Assembly (NCBI RefSeq): GCF_900113045.1 | Contig: NZ_FONY01000001.1 | Span: 1-64,000, forward strand | Length of the DNA: 64,000 bases | Direction: 5' to 3' | Origin: Thermoflexibacter ruber | GTDB taxonomy: Bacteria; Bacteroidota; Bacteroidia; Cytophagales; Thermoflexibacteraceae | Shown: positions 18,278 through 27,522 of the stretch, piece by piece | Layout: each line of letters opens with the position of its first letter | Numbering within the stretch: the first letter of the stretch is position 1 | Notes under the pieces: generated by a model | The model's input: only the letters and a program-made list of their open reading frames with translations | Told to the model about the DNA's origin: nothing | Database searches by the model: none | Translations under genes and position numbers: made by a program

Positions 18278-20194
18278 ATGTCATTAAATTTCAAGAGTCT
18301 TTTTGCAAGTAGCCTTTTAGTATTAGTGGGGCTGAGTGCATTGGGGCAAGCCATCGACCATGATGAAAAACTAAAACGAATAGCAGATTCTTTAGATGTC
18401 AAAAGAAATTATGAATTAGGCTTAACCATATTCAGGGATTACTTAGATTTCATACACCCTATCGGCGAAATCAATGGTTTTGACATGGAGGTAGCCATAG
18501 CAGATGCTCCTGAGGCTATCTGTAAAGATATAGAAACTAACCCTAATTTAGTTTATTCTCCTAATCCTGACATTATTCACTACGACGACCAAAATACTTC
18601 TTATGAGTACGTGCCTGAAATAGATTATACTTTGGTAGAGCAACGGCTTAACGCACTTAGTACTCAAACAGAGTTTCCTTTTCGGCTTACTGAAACTGTG
18701 AAAACTTTTATTAATTATTACACAAGGCAGAGAAGGAATTATACGCTTAGGCTTATGGCAAAGCGAACTTTGTACTTTCCTCTTTTTGAGAAATATTTGA
18801 AAGAATATGGCTTACCAGACCAACTTAAATACCTTTCCATTGTAGAGTCCGCCCTTGAACCCAAGGCACTTTCGCGAGCAGGGGCTTTGGGCTTGTGGCA
18901 GTTTATGTTACAAACAGGGAGAATGATGGGCTTGAGTGCCAATGCCTTCGTAGATGAGCGTATGGACCCAGAAAAAGCAACGATTGCCGCATGTAGATAC
19001 CTCAAATTCTTGTATGAAACCTTTGACCAAAATTGGGAATTAGCTTTGGCAGCCTACAATTGCGGTCCTGGAACGGTGAGTAGAGCTATTCGCAAAGCAG
19101 GAGGCATCAAGGATTTTTGGGCTATCTACAATCTTTTGCCTAAGGAAACCCGCAATTATGTACCTATTTTTACCGCAGTCGTCTATTCCCAAACCTTTGC
19201 TGAGGAGCATAACTTAATTCAAAATCAACCATTTTATCCTATAGATTCTGAGGTCATCTATATTAACCAAAACTTGAATCTCAAAGATTTTGCTAAGAAA
19301 ATTAATGTTTGTCCAGAAGACTTGGCAGAGTTGAACCCCGCCCTCAAGCGTGGAGTTATTCACTACTCTATGAGAAACTATCCCCTGAGGATTCCTGCTG
19401 ACAGAATGGATTATTTCTTGGAAAACAGGGAAAGTATTTTAGAAAATAGTGCTTCGCCTATTGTTAGAACGGAAAGTGTGCGAAAAGTATCCTACATAGA
19501 AACTGACAAGATTTATCATAAAATTAAAAAAGGAGAATCTCTGAACATGATTGCCAGCCGATATGGCGTTACTACTGCTCAACTCAAAACTTGGAATAAC
19601 CTCTCCAACAATATGATTCACGCAGGTCGTAGTTTGGTAATTAAAAGAAAAAACGCATTGGATAAGCAAGAAGTAAGTGAAAACTCCTCTGTAAAAAATG
19701 TAGCAAGCAGTACAGAAACACAAAAAAATACTAATGCCACACATCATACTATTCAAAGTGGAGAATCTCTTACACTTATTGCTAAAAAATATGGTATTTC
19801 TGTGGCTCAAATAAAACAGTGGAACAACTTAGCCTCTGAAAAAATCCACCCCAACACAAGACTAATTGTCAATGAAAGTGCAGCAAAAGTTGCTCAGAGA
19901 GAGCAAATAAAGGAAAATGTTGCGCTAAAAAACACTACCAGTCCTTCGGTAAGCAAAGTAGAGCAAGCCAGAACTAATCTGGTAGAAAAAACAATCCCTG
20001 CAAAAGATTCGGAAACTAATACTACAGCTATCAAAACTCAAACTGTTACGAAAAAGCAACATATAGTTAAACAAGGAGAAACACTTTGGAGCATCGCCAA
20101 TCATTACAATGTTCCTATCAATACTTTGAAGCAAATCAATAAAATACAACATAATAAGCTAAAAATAGGGCAAGTAATTATTCTTAGCTTGTAA
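18278..20194 (+). CDS. MltD-like lytic transglycosylase with three LysM domains
   Basis: The 638-aa exported protein has an N-terminal signal sequence (LLVLVGLSALGQA). The SLT/MltD catalytic domain spans about residues 150-330, with the catalytic Glu at E190 in SIVESALEPKALSRAGALGLWQ and the motif AAYNCGPGTVSRAIRKAGG after it. Three LysM peptidoglycan-binding modules follow at about 410-453, 489-531 and 594-637, separated by Ser/Thr/Lys-rich linkers. It should cleave peptidoglycan glycan strands to 1,6-anhydromuropeptides in the periplasm. It lacks a lipobox, unlike E. coli MltD. It stands alone and ends in a strong terminator. Confidence 0.93.
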   Translation: MSLNFKSLFASSLLVLVGLSALGQAIDHDEKLKRIADSLDVKRNYELGLTIFRDYLDFIHPIGEINGFDMEVAIADAPEAICKDIETNPNLVYSPNPDIIHYDDQNTSYEYVPEIDYTLVEQRLNALSTQTEFPFRLTETVKTFINYYTRQRRNYTLRLMAKRTLYFPLFEKYLKEYGLPDQLKYLSIVESALEPKALSRAGALGLWQFMLQTGRMMGLSANAFVDERMDPEKATIAACRYLKFLYETFDQNWELALAAYNCGPGTVSRAIRKAGGIKDFWAIYNLLPKETRNYVPIFTAVVYSQTFAEEHNLIQNQPFYPIDSEVIYINQNLNLKDFAKKINVCPEDLAELNPALKRGVIHYSMRNYPLRIPADRMDYFLENRESILENSASPIVRTESVRKVSYIETDKIYHKIKKGESLNMIASRYGVTTAQLKTWNNLSNNMIHAGRSLVIKRKNALDKQEVSENSSVKNVASSTETQKNTNATHHTIQSGESLTLIAKKYGISVAQIKQWNNLASEKIHPNTRLIVNESAAKVAQREQIKENVALKNTTSPSVSKVEQARTNLVEKTIPAKDSETNTTAIKTQTVTKKQHIVKQGETLWSIANHYNVPINTLKQINKIQHNKLKIGQVIILSL

Positions 20195-20209
20195 AATATA
20201 TAAAAGTTC

Positions 20210-20248
20210 AAAAAGCCCTGAAAATGTGAAAAATCCTCAGGGCTTTTT
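20210..20248 (+). terminator. Rho-independent terminator after the lytic transglycosylase gene
   Basis: AAAAAGCCCTGA (20210-20221) and TCAGGGCTTTTT (20237-20248) are perfect complements over 12 bp with a 15-nt loop and a T run. It lies between convergent genes and may also end the minus-strand chemotaxis-type operon. Confidence 0.85.
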
Positions 20249-20290
20249 TATTGGTGATGAAATTGTTAAGTAATTAAAAGAGCATTTTTT

Positions 20291-21076
20291 CTATACTATG
20301 GAATTAGCTACTTGTTTAGCAAAAGCTAATTCTGCCTCTCCAAAGGGTTTGAAAGAAGCAATTTCTAAAACACCTAATACATTTTCTCCTGATTTTACGG
20401 GTATGACTATCATATTATTAGGAGTAGCTTTACCCAAGCCAGAAAGTACGGTTACGTATCCTTGTGGCACAGCACTAATATTAATCTCCTTTCCACTTTT
20501 GGCTACTTGCCCTGCAATACCTTCTCCAAACTCAAAGCGGAGGTATTGACTATCAGGAAGATGGTACGCATACCCTCCCACAAACTCTATGTATTTCTTA
20601 TCTTCTATTCTTACCGTCATAAATGCCGCACCAATAGAGGCTTCTAATTCTTTGCATAGCCCCTCCAGCGCATATTTGAATTTTTCTTTGAGAGGGCGAT
20701 TGAGCTGACTAAGGTGTGAAGTCAGTGCGTTGATTCTGTCTGCATAATTATTATTTTCGCTATTTAAGCTATCTGTCCCTTTTTCTTGTCTCTGGATATA
20801 CTTTTCTACGTAAACCACATTTTCTATTTTATTTTTACGTCTATCCACAGAAAGCAATACAAAGATAAACAATGCAAGCGCAAGCTGCGCTCCTATAATC
20901 CAAAGTAAACGCACTGATATAGCTTTGATTTTTTCTATTTCTGCGGCATTCTGAATGGCTAAAGCCTCTTTCAATTCCGCAGGAAATGAAAAAAACACAT
21001 AGTATAGGATAAAAAATACTCCTATGATAAAAGCTATGATAGCCAAAATGCTTATTGGTCTGAGTGAAGATTTCAT
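20291..21076 (-). CDS. Membrane-bound GAF domain protein
   Basis: The 261-aa protein has two transmembrane helices (about residues 8-30 and 53-75), a coiled linker at 88-120, and a GAF domain at about 120-261. The GAF part contains the segment LRFEFGEGIAGQVAKSGKEINIS, then IPVKSGENVLGVLEIASF. The C-terminus ends at the last GAF helix, with no kinase or output domain, so it may be a sensory adaptor rather than an enzyme. Its ATG overlaps the stop of the cheB-like gene by four bases (ATGA). It is the third gene of the cheR-cheB-GAF set. Confidence 0.78.
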   Translation of the reverse strand: MKSSLRPISILAIIAFIIGVFFILYYVFFSFPAELKEALAIQNAAEIEKIKAISVRLLWIIGAQLALALFIFVLLSVDRRKNKIENVVYVEKYIQRQEKGTDSLNSENNNYADRINALTSHLSQLNRPLKEKFKYALEGLCKELEASIGAAFMTVRIEDKKYIEFVGGYAYHLPDSQYLRFEFGEGIAGQVAKSGKEINISAVPQGYVTVLSGLGKATPNNMIVIPVKSGENVLGVLEIASFKPFGEAELAFAKQVANSIV

Positions 21077-21669
21077 GCTGTTTTATATAATTTATCTAAC
21101 TCATACAAAAAATCAATTATCTGGGTAACATTCAGGGTATAATCTATTTTTGTTGCTGCCAATGCCGCATTGGGCATGGCATTTATCATACTTTCCTTGG
21201 GGTCTTGTACAATCGTTAGTCCATCTCTTTGCTTTATTTTCATCATGCCGTATGCGCCATCTTTGTTTGCGCCTGAGAGCAAGATACCTATGAGCTTATC
21301 TCTATATACATAAGACGCACTCTCAAAGGTTAAATCTATCGCTGGGCGAGAATTATTGACCAATTCTTCGGTAGAAAGAGCGACCGTATTGCCTAACTCT
21401 AAACACATGTGATAGTTAGCTGGTGCGAGATAGACCGCTCCTCTTTTGATAGTTTCTTTGTCGAATGGCTCAGCAATTACTTTATTACTTTTGATGGACA
21501 ATGCCTCTACGAAGCCATGTCTTACGTGCTTCAAACGATGCAAGCACAAAAACATGGGGAGAGGAAAGTCTTTAGGCACATTAGCTAAAATCTGGGTAAT
21601 TCCCTGAAAACTGCCCGCAGAACCACCTATTACAATCGCTTTATATTTATTGCTCAAATTGTATCTCAT
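21073..21669 (-). CDS. CheB-type methylesterase domain protein (no receiver domain)
   Basis: The 198-aa protein is a stand-alone CheB catalytic domain. The Ser-His-Asp triad is recognisable as S17 (IGGSAGS), H44 (CLHRLK) and D137 (LLSGANKDGAYGM). The phospho-receiver domain found in enteric CheB is missing, so activity is not controlled by CheA phosphorylation in the usual way. It lies between a cheR gene (20-bp gap) and the GAF gene (4-bp overlap). No chemoreceptor, CheA or CheW gene is in the window, so its methylated substrate is unknown. Such CheR/CheB pairs without receptors recur in Bacteroidota. Confidence 0.88.
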   Translation of the reverse strand: MRYNLSNKYKAIVIGGSAGSFQGITQILANVPKDFPLPMFLCLHRLKHVRHGFVEALSIKSNKVIAEPFDKETIKRGAVYLAPANYHMCLELGNTVALSTEELVNNSRPAIDLTFESASYVYRDKLIGILLSGANKDGAYGMMKIKQRDGLTIVQDPKESMINAMPNAALAATKIDYTLNVTQIIDFLYELDKLYKTA

Positions 21670-21689
21670 GGGTAATGGATGCAGTTTTT

Positions 21690-22526
21690 TTAATCTTTTA
21701 CTTTTTTGTAAATCTTTTCTTCGTTATTTACCACAATAAATTTATTGGCTATTTCGCACCAAATCAAAGATTCTTTTGAACCAATTGCCAAATAGCCATA
21801 CTTGAACAGACTTTCATGAAGTTTGTTCAGTACATGGTTTTGCAAAGTCTGATTGAAATAAATCATTACATTTCGGCACAGAATCAAATCAAACTTAGAA
21901 AAAACTACTCCCTGTACTAAGTCATGCTTACGATAGGATACATTTTCTAACAATGACTTGTGTATAATAGCTTCTCCGTTTGCCTCTTTGTAATAGTATT
22001 CTAAGCTACGTGTTCCTTGGTATCGAGCATAGTTCTTGCTATTGACGTCCATATTTTTGATGGGGTAAGTAGCATTTTTAGCTTTGTTGATGATAGCCGT
22101 ATCTATGTCTGTAGCAATAATTTTTGCTTTGTCCAGTACGCCCATTTCGTCTAAGACCATGCACATAGTAACTACCTCTTCCCCTGAGGAACAGCCTGCG
22201 TGCCAAATAGTGATTTTATTGTGGTTGAGTAATATATTAGGTATAATCTGCTCTTTGAGTATTTTCCAAAAAGTGGGGTCACGGAACATCTCTGTTACGT
22301 TCACTGTGATTTCAGAAACAAACTCATCAAAAAAATCAGCATTATTTTCTAATACGCTGATGAGTTTATCTACATTTTTAAACTTATACAAATCCAATAC
22401 TCGCTTAATTCTTCTTTTGAAAGAAGACATCGCATAGTCTTTAAAGTCATAGTCATATTTATCTTTGATGACTTGTGTGAGTCGACGGAGTTCCGTAATT
22501 TCTATATCGGGAGAGAGGTCGTCCAT
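21690..22526 (-). CDS. CheR-type protein-glutamate methyltransferase
   Basis: The 278-aa protein matches CheR. An N-terminal helical domain of about 80 residues is followed by a SAM-dependent methyltransferase domain with IWHAGCSSGEEVVTMCMVL (SAM motif I, near residue 110), KIIATDID, and FDLILCRNVMIYFN. It would methylate glutamates on a receptor-like protein. It is the first gene of a three-gene minus-strand operon with a cheB-like gene and a membrane GAF gene. Confidence 0.9.
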   Translation of the reverse strand: MDDLSPDIEITELRRLTQVIKDKYDYDFKDYAMSSFKRRIKRVLDLYKFKNVDKLISVLENNADFFDEFVSEITVNVTEMFRDPTFWKILKEQIIPNILLNHNKITIWHAGCSSGEEVVTMCMVLDEMGVLDKAKIIATDIDTAIINKAKNATYPIKNMDVNSKNYARYQGTRSLEYYYKEANGEAIIHKSLLENVSYRKHDLVQGVVFSKFDLILCRNVMIYFNQTLQNHVLNKLHESLFKYGYLAIGSKESLIWCEIANKFIVVNNEEKIYKKVKD

Positions 22527-22914
22527 GGCGATTACCTTGATTTTTGCATTGATTTTATATTGTTAAAATAGGTTATTTTATTTGTTTGTGTTTAGCTTAC
22601 TGACCTTTTCTTTTTGCTTATTTTAACTGCAAGATAATGATTAAATTGATATTTTATTTTTTTTAGAAATTTTTTCTTATCTTAAAAATACAAGCCTTCG
22701 TTTTATTGGTGGTGCTTTCAAATGTATGATAATTTTATGTATTAAAAAATCCGTTTTTATCGGTACAATCTGTGTCATCAGTGTTCCAAAATAGAACACC
22801 GATAATACGGATTTGGCTGATAAACACAGATTTTTATTCAAAACACTTTTCTCATCAAATTGATAACAGTAGATAAAATACCATCATACCAATTGGAATT
22901 ATCACCGTTTTATC
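22527..22914. other. Intergenic region with a palindromic dispersed repeat
   Basis: This 388-bp A+T-rich gap between the cheR-type gene and bioB carries one copy of a long imperfect inverted repeat, listed separately. No coding frame or RNA gene is seen. It must also contain the cheR promoter, but no clear TAnnTTTG element is found on the minus strand. Confidence 0.55.
22744..22836. repeat. Imperfect palindromic dispersed repeat, copy 1
   Basis: Two arms of about 38-43 nt flank a 7-nt loop. The core GTGTTC (22781-22786) pairs perfectly with GAACAC (22794-22799), and complementarity continues outwards with scattered mismatches to the AAAAAT/ATTTTT ends. It contains ATCTGTGTCATC, CGGATTTGGCTGAT and ACACAGATTTTT. 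A second copy with the same internal words and the same fold lies at about 28688-28794. Repeats of this look are scattered in intergenic DNA of many Bacteroidota genomes; I infer that this is such a family. Confidence 0.65.
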
Positions 22915-23922
22915 CTATTTATTTTGATAGGACTTTCTGGGCTTTAAGTTAAGTACTTGAAACATCTCTCTATCCTTATCATACTCTGGGTTAGGAGTAG
23001 TGAGCAGTTTTTCGCCTGCAAAAATGGAGTTTGCCCCTGCTAAGAAGCATAGAGCCTGCTCTTCCATGTTCATCATTACTCGCCCCGCTGATAGCCTGAC
23101 CATTGCCTTAGGCATGGTAATCCGTGCTGTGGCTATCATTCTAATCATTTCCCAGACCGACACTCGCTCTTGGTTTTCCAAAGGTGTTCCTTCCACTGCT
23201 ACGAGTGCATTGACAGGCACTGACTCAGGGTGTTCGGGCAGCGTTGCCAAAGTATGCAGCATACCTATCCTATCATTAAGGGATTCGCCCATGCCTATAA
23301 TGCCACCTGAGCAAACAGATATTTTGGCTTTCCTGACATTCTCGAGTGTTTCTAACCTATCTTGATAAGTTCGTGTCGTAATGATTTCATCATAGTACTC
23401 TTCGCTGGTGTCCAAGTTGTGATTGTAGGCATACAAGCCCGCCTCTTTGAGTTTTTGGGCTTGCTGAGGGGTTAGCATACCTAAGGTACAACAGACCTCT
23501 AAGCCCATTTGAGCAACGCCTTTGACCATTTCTATTACCTTGTCAAAATCTTTGTTATCTCTGACTTCTCTCCAAGCCGCTCCCATGCAAAAACGTGTAC
23601 TGCCTGCCTCTAATGCTTGCTGTGCTTTGGCTAATACTTCTTTGACGGTCATTAGTTTATGTACTTTTACCTCAGTATGATAGCGAGCCGCTTGCGGACA
23701 GTAGGCACAGTCCTCAGGGCAACCACCTGTTTTGATAGAGAGTAGGGTGCATACCTGCACTTCTTGCGGATTGTGAAATTGGCGATGCACTGAGGCGGCG
23801 CGATAGATAAGTTCTAAGATGGGCGAATGAAAAATCTCACTAATTTCCTCTTTCGTCCAATCATTTCGGATAGTATGGTCAATAATGGTTGTTCTATCTT
23901 CTAATAAATCAAAGTTAATCAT
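22915..23922 (-). CDS. bioB: Biotin synthase
   Basis: This 335-aa radical SAM enzyme inserts sulfur into dethiobiotin as the last step of biotin synthesis. The radical SAM cluster motif C68-x3-C72-x2-C75 is seen in [13 protein letters not shown]. Other BioB marks are [34 protein letters not shown], and VEGTPLE. Its length is typical. No other bio genes are adjacent. It follows sppA on the same strand with a 40-bp gap. Confidence 0.97.
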   Translation of the reverse strand: MINFDLLEDRTTIIDHTIRNDWTKEEISEIFHSPILELIYRAASVHRQFHNPQEVQVCTLLSIKTGGCPEDCAYCPQAARYHTEVKVHKLMTVKEVLAKAQQALEAGSTRFCMGAAWREVRDNKDFDKVIEMVKGVAQMGLEVCCTLGMLTPQQAQKLKEAGLYAYNHNLDTSEEYYDEIITTRTYQDRLETLENVRKAKISVCSGGIIGMGESLNDRIGMLHTLATLPEHPESVPVNALVAVEGTPLENQERVSVWEMIRMIATARITMPKAMVRLSAGRVMMNMEEQALCFLAGANSIFAGEKLLTTPNPEYDKDREMFQVLNLKPRKSYQNK

Positions 23923-23962
23923 TTATTGCTATTTATGAAAATTGTATGTTTAAACCTTATAC

Positions 23963-25744
23963 TTACTTAATCTCCTCATAGTAGGGCAATCTTGCTTGCA
24001 GACCTTGTAGATTTTTCAGTCGTTGAATTTCTTTGTAAATAGGATATAATTCTCCTAACTCGCTTCGCAAAGATTGTTCTTTCAACGCGCTTTCACCGGT
24101 TTTAAGCAATTTATCTACAAAACTTTGCTTTTGAGGATAAAACTTGAGTGCATATTCACCGTCTTGGAGGTTGGCGGCTTTGGCGGCTATGGCTACCGCT
24201 TTCTCAAAGTTACCCAACTCATCTACTAAGCCTAAACCCTGAGCTTGCTCTCCCGTCCAAACTCGTCCTCCTGCTACTCTTTTGAGGCTGTCTAAGTGCA
24301 TATTCCTGCCTCTTGCTGCTTTGCTGGTAAAGTCTTCGTATCCACGATTGACTGCCTGCTGGAAGACCTGACGTTCTGCATCGGTCAAACTCCTATGGTA
24401 AAACCCATCTATGTCAGCAAAACTGCTTGTTTTTACTCCGTCAAAGGTAATTCCTATTTTATTATTGAGTAACTCTTGGGCATTGAACAATAGAGAAAAA
24501 ATACCAATAGAGCCAGTAATTGTATTAGGCTGGGCGACGATTTTATCACAGCCCATTGCCATATAGTACCCTCCTGAGGCGGCCACATCTCCCATAGAAG
24601 CGATGATAGGTTTTTTCCCTTTGGTAAGGATTACCTCTCTCCACATTTTGTCAGAAGCAAGTGCGCTACCACCCGGCGAGTTGATTCTTAGTACAATCGC
24701 TTTCACTCTATCGTCTTGGCGAGCTTTGCGAATCTCTGCCGCTATTTTATCTCCCCCAATACCGTCTTGACCGCCGTTACCGTCTGTAATTTCTCCCTCG
24801 CCTACAATGACTGCAATTTTATTAGCATTGTATTTGTCATTAGGATTGGGGACTTTCATATACTTTTTCAGAGTAACCAATTTCAATTTACTATTTTCTT
24901 CTATTCCACTCGCCTTTTTCAATTCTGCTTCTACTTGGTCGTAGTACATGGTGTCGGTAATAAGTTTGGCTTCTAACATTTCGCCTGCATTTCTAATTGC
25001 CATTTTATTGGCAAGGTTTTTCAAATCTTCTATGGCAATATTTCTTGACTCGCTAATTCCTTTGAGGTAAAAGTTATAAATACTATTCAAGTAAGACTCT
25101 GTTTGCAAACGGCTTGCGGGACTCATTTTGTCCAAAAGGAAAGGCTCTACGGCACTTTTGAACTCTCCTACTCTAAAAATCTCAGGTTTGATTCCTACTT
25201 TCTCAAACATTTTGGTATAAAACATTCGCTCAGCGTAAAGTCCATTAAACTCCAACACGCCTTGTGGATTCAGGATAATTTTGTCTGCTACGGAAGCCAC
25301 TAAGTAAGAACTTTCTCCATAAATATCCCCATACACATAAATAAATTTATTGGCTCCTTTGAAATCTATGAGTGCCTCTCTGATTTCTTGTAAGGAAGCA
25401 AAACCAGCGCTAATCATTCCTACTTCTAAGTAGATGCCTTTGATATTCTCATCGGATTTTGCTTTCTTGATGGCTTCTTTTAGGTCAAAAAGCCCGATTC
25501 CTCCCACGCTTGCTGTCAGTTCGGAAGGTAGGTCAAGGTCTTCAAAAGGATTTTCTTCAACTCTTTCTTTAATAGCAGTATTCAAATTGAGATGCAAGAC
25601 AGAATTTGCCTCTATACTGACTTTTTCATTACCCGCAGAGGAGGCTACTGCTCCCAAAATCCATATCATGAGGAAAAATAAAAGCCCCAAACCTATGATA
25701 GTGCCAAAGATAGCAGCAACGGTAAACTTAATAAACTGACCCAT
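23963..25744 (-). CDS. sppA: Signal peptide peptidase SppA, 67-kDa type
   Basis: The 593-aa protein has one N-terminal transmembrane helix (AAIFGTIIGLGLLFFLMIWILG) and two S49 peptidase domains (about 85-290 and 310-520). This is the long SppA form in which the catalytic Lys comes from the first domain and the catalytic Ser from the second. The Ser is S390 in GDVAASGGYYMAMGCDKI. It degrades leftover signal peptides and membrane fragments in the inner membrane. It lies between bioB and the ABC permease gene. Confidence 0.94.
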   Translation of the reverse strand: MGQFIKFTVAAIFGTIIGLGLLFFLMIWILGAVASSAGNEKVSIEANSVLHLNLNTAIKERVEENPFEDLDLPSELTASVGGIGLFDLKEAIKKAKSDENIKGIYLEVGMISAGFASLQEIREALIDFKGANKFIYVYGDIYGESSYLVASVADKIILNPQGVLEFNGLYAERMFYTKMFEKVGIKPEIFRVGEFKSAVEPFLLDKMSPASRLQTESYLNSIYNFYLKGISESRNIAIEDLKNLANKMAIRNAGEMLEAKLITDTMYYDQVEAELKKASGIEENSKLKLVTLKKYMKVPNPNDKYNANKIAVIVGEGEITDGNGGQDGIGGDKIAAEIRKARQDDRVKAIVLRINSPGGSALASDKMWREVILTKGKKPIIASMGDVAASGGYYMAMGCDKIVAQPNTITGSIGIFSLLFNAQELLNNKIGITFDGVKTSSFADIDGFYHRSLTDAERQVFQQAVNRGYEDFTSKAARGRNMHLDSLKRVAGGRVWTGEQAQGLGLVDELGNFEKAVAIAAKAANLQDGEYALKFYPQKQSFVDKLLKTGESALKEQSLRSELGELYPIYKEIQRLKNLQGLQARLPYYEEIK

Positions 25745-25839
25745 TTTGATAAAGTTAAAGATGATGATTTTGACAAAACGATGTTTACTTGGTTTTTTGC
25801 ACAGAACTGTTCTGAGATATTTCTGTTAGTATTATTTCA

Positions 25840-25869
25840 CAAATATAGTGTTTTTTGGTATAAAGCAAT
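25840..25869 (-). promoter_or_regulatory. Possible promoter of sppA
   Basis: On the minus strand, ATTG (25869-25866) and TATATTTG (25847-25840) are 18 bp apart. The -7 element is a full match; the -33 element and spacing are slightly off. Confidence 0.35.
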
Positions 25870-25875
25870 TTTTTC

Positions 25876-27444
25876 TCATTCCTTATTCCATTTGTTTAAG
25901 ATGAAAATAGCCAATAGCCCTATGCCTATAATCATAAGGGCAGTAACGCCTGCTACTGCAAAGCGTTCATCATCAGCCATTTCAAAAGTAGTAGTAGCTA
26001 AGGTATCAAAGTTGAAAGGTCGCAAAATGAGTGTTAGTGGGAGTTCTTTGAGAGTATCTACAAAAACCAAGATAAAGCAGGCTACTATGTTGCTTTTCAA
26101 CAAAGGTAGATGCAAGGTAAATAAGCTTTGGATTCTTCTCTTTCCACTGAGCAAGGCAGCATGGTCGATATTTTGACTAATTTTTTGCCAACCTGAGGCA
26201 ATGGGATTTGAGCCAACTGCTAAAAACCTGACCAAATAAGCGTACACCAAACCTAAGAGTGTAGCATTTAACCAAAATCCTTTTTTTGATGGAAGCCAGC
26301 TACTTAGCCAATTATCTATACTTATAAGTATCATCATGCTACCTATGGCGATGACTGCTCCCGGTATGGCATAGCCCAAAGTAGCTACTTGGGAGAGGAA
26401 TTTTCCCCATACATGACGACTGAGCCTCACTGCATAATTCAGTAAGATAGCCACCAAAGTAATCAGCACAGCACTCAAACTTGCTACCCATACAGAGTTG
26501 CCAATGAGGTGATACATATTGGGGAATGAAGTAGCTTCCCAGATAGTACTTGCCCAATAAAAAAGCTGTCCTACGGGAATAATAAAACCAAATAGTACGG
26601 GAACGAAACATACTACCCAAGCCAACCAGCCCTCGATACCTTTGAGATGAATCCTATGAATGGGCTTGGGAGAGAAAGCCGCATCGTGAAATCTCTGTTT
26701 TTTGCGTTGCCAAGATTCTAACCCTACCAAAAAAAATACCAAAATCATTAAGCAAGCCGACAGTTTTACCGCCGCCCCCACATCGCCAAAAGAAAACCAT
26801 GCCCGAAAAATACCTTTCGTAAAAGTATTGATATTGTAGTACTTTACTGCCCCATACTCGTTCAATACCTCCATTAGTACCAAAAAAAGTCCCCCAAAAA
26901 CAGCGGGACGTGCCAAAGGAAGAACTAAATTAAAAAATGACTGCCAGCGATTTTTCCCTAACATTTTTGCAACTTCTAATACGGATTGGGATTGCTTTTC
27001 AAATACACTACGACTTATCAAATAAATATAAGGGTACAGCACAAAAGCCACCACCGCTACTGCTCCAGACATATTCATTACAGCAGAACCAAGCATGGCT
27101 TTGTAAACCGCCGCATTAATATAAGTAGGTATTGCCAAAGGGAGAATAAGCCACCACCCCAACCAACGCCTCAAAGGAAAATCATAAGTACTTACTAACC
27201 ATGCTGAGGGAATACCAAGCAATAAGGTTAAGCAAGCTACCCCTATACTTAATACGATAGTATTTATCACATAATCAGTTAATAAATTTTCTTGGATATG
27301 CAACCAAGTATCTGAAGGCGGGTTAAAAATCTGAATAAAAATATATAGAATGGGGACACTGACCAATAAAAAAATCAGCAAAATGGTAAGAAACCAACCA
27401 TTGTCTAACTTAGTACGCCACCAGTATTTGAGCATAGTTTTCAT
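25876..27444 (-). CDS. ABC transporter permease, iron(III)/FbpB type
   Basis: The 522-aa inner-membrane protein is a fused permease with two binding-protein-dependent transport domains, about six helices each. Both carry the cytoplasmic loop that contacts the ATPase, seen in AKMLGKNRWQSFFNLVLPLARP and ALLSGKRRIQSLFTLHLPLLKS. This is the arrangement of FbpB/SfuB ferric-iron and related thiamine permeases. No periplasmic binding protein or matching ATPase is adjacent, so the complex is assembled from distant genes. The start could be three codons later at MLKYWW. The substrate is inferred only from family resemblance. Confidence 0.83.
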   Translation of the reverse strand: MKTMLKYWWRTKLDNGWFLTILLIFLLVSVPILYIFIQIFNPPSDTWLHIQENLLTDYVINTIVLSIGVACLTLLLGIPSAWLVSTYDFPLRRWLGWWLILPLAIPTYINAAVYKAMLGSAVMNMSGAVAVVAFVLYPYIYLISRSVFEKQSQSVLEVAKMLGKNRWQSFFNLVLPLARPAVFGGLFLVLMEVLNEYGAVKYYNINTFTKGIFRAWFSFGDVGAAVKLSACLMILVFFLVGLESWQRKKQRFHDAAFSPKPIHRIHLKGIEGWLAWVVCFVPVLFGFIIPVGQLFYWASTIWEATSFPNMYHLIGNSVWVASLSAVLITLVAILLNYAVRLSRHVWGKFLSQVATLGYAIPGAVIAIGSMMILISIDNWLSSWLPSKKGFWLNATLLGLVYAYLVRFLAVGSNPIASGWQKISQNIDHAALLSGKRRIQSLFTLHLPLLKSNIVACFILVFVDTLKELPLTLILRPFNFDTLATTTFEMADDERFAVAGVTALMIIGIGLLAIFILNKWNKE

Positions 27445-27463
27445 TTTGAGGAGGCAAAAATAA

Positions 27464-27501
27464 AAAAACGATAGCAGTTTTTTACATCTGCCATCGTTTT
27501 T
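27464..27501. terminator. Terminator after the YvlD-type gene
   Basis: AAAAACGATAGCAG (27464-27477) and CTGCCATCGTTTTT (27488-27501) are complementary except for one position, with a 10-nt loop. Read on the minus strand, it ends in a T run just after the YvlD-type gene and before the permease gene. It is nearly symmetrical and could act in both directions. Confidence 0.75.
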
Positions 27502-27522
27502 AAAACTTAAATAAGAAATATC

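Noticed and set aside
26339-26620. A 93-codon frame inside the ABC permease gene on the same strand
   Set aside because: It is an out-of-frame reading of a well-supported permease gene.
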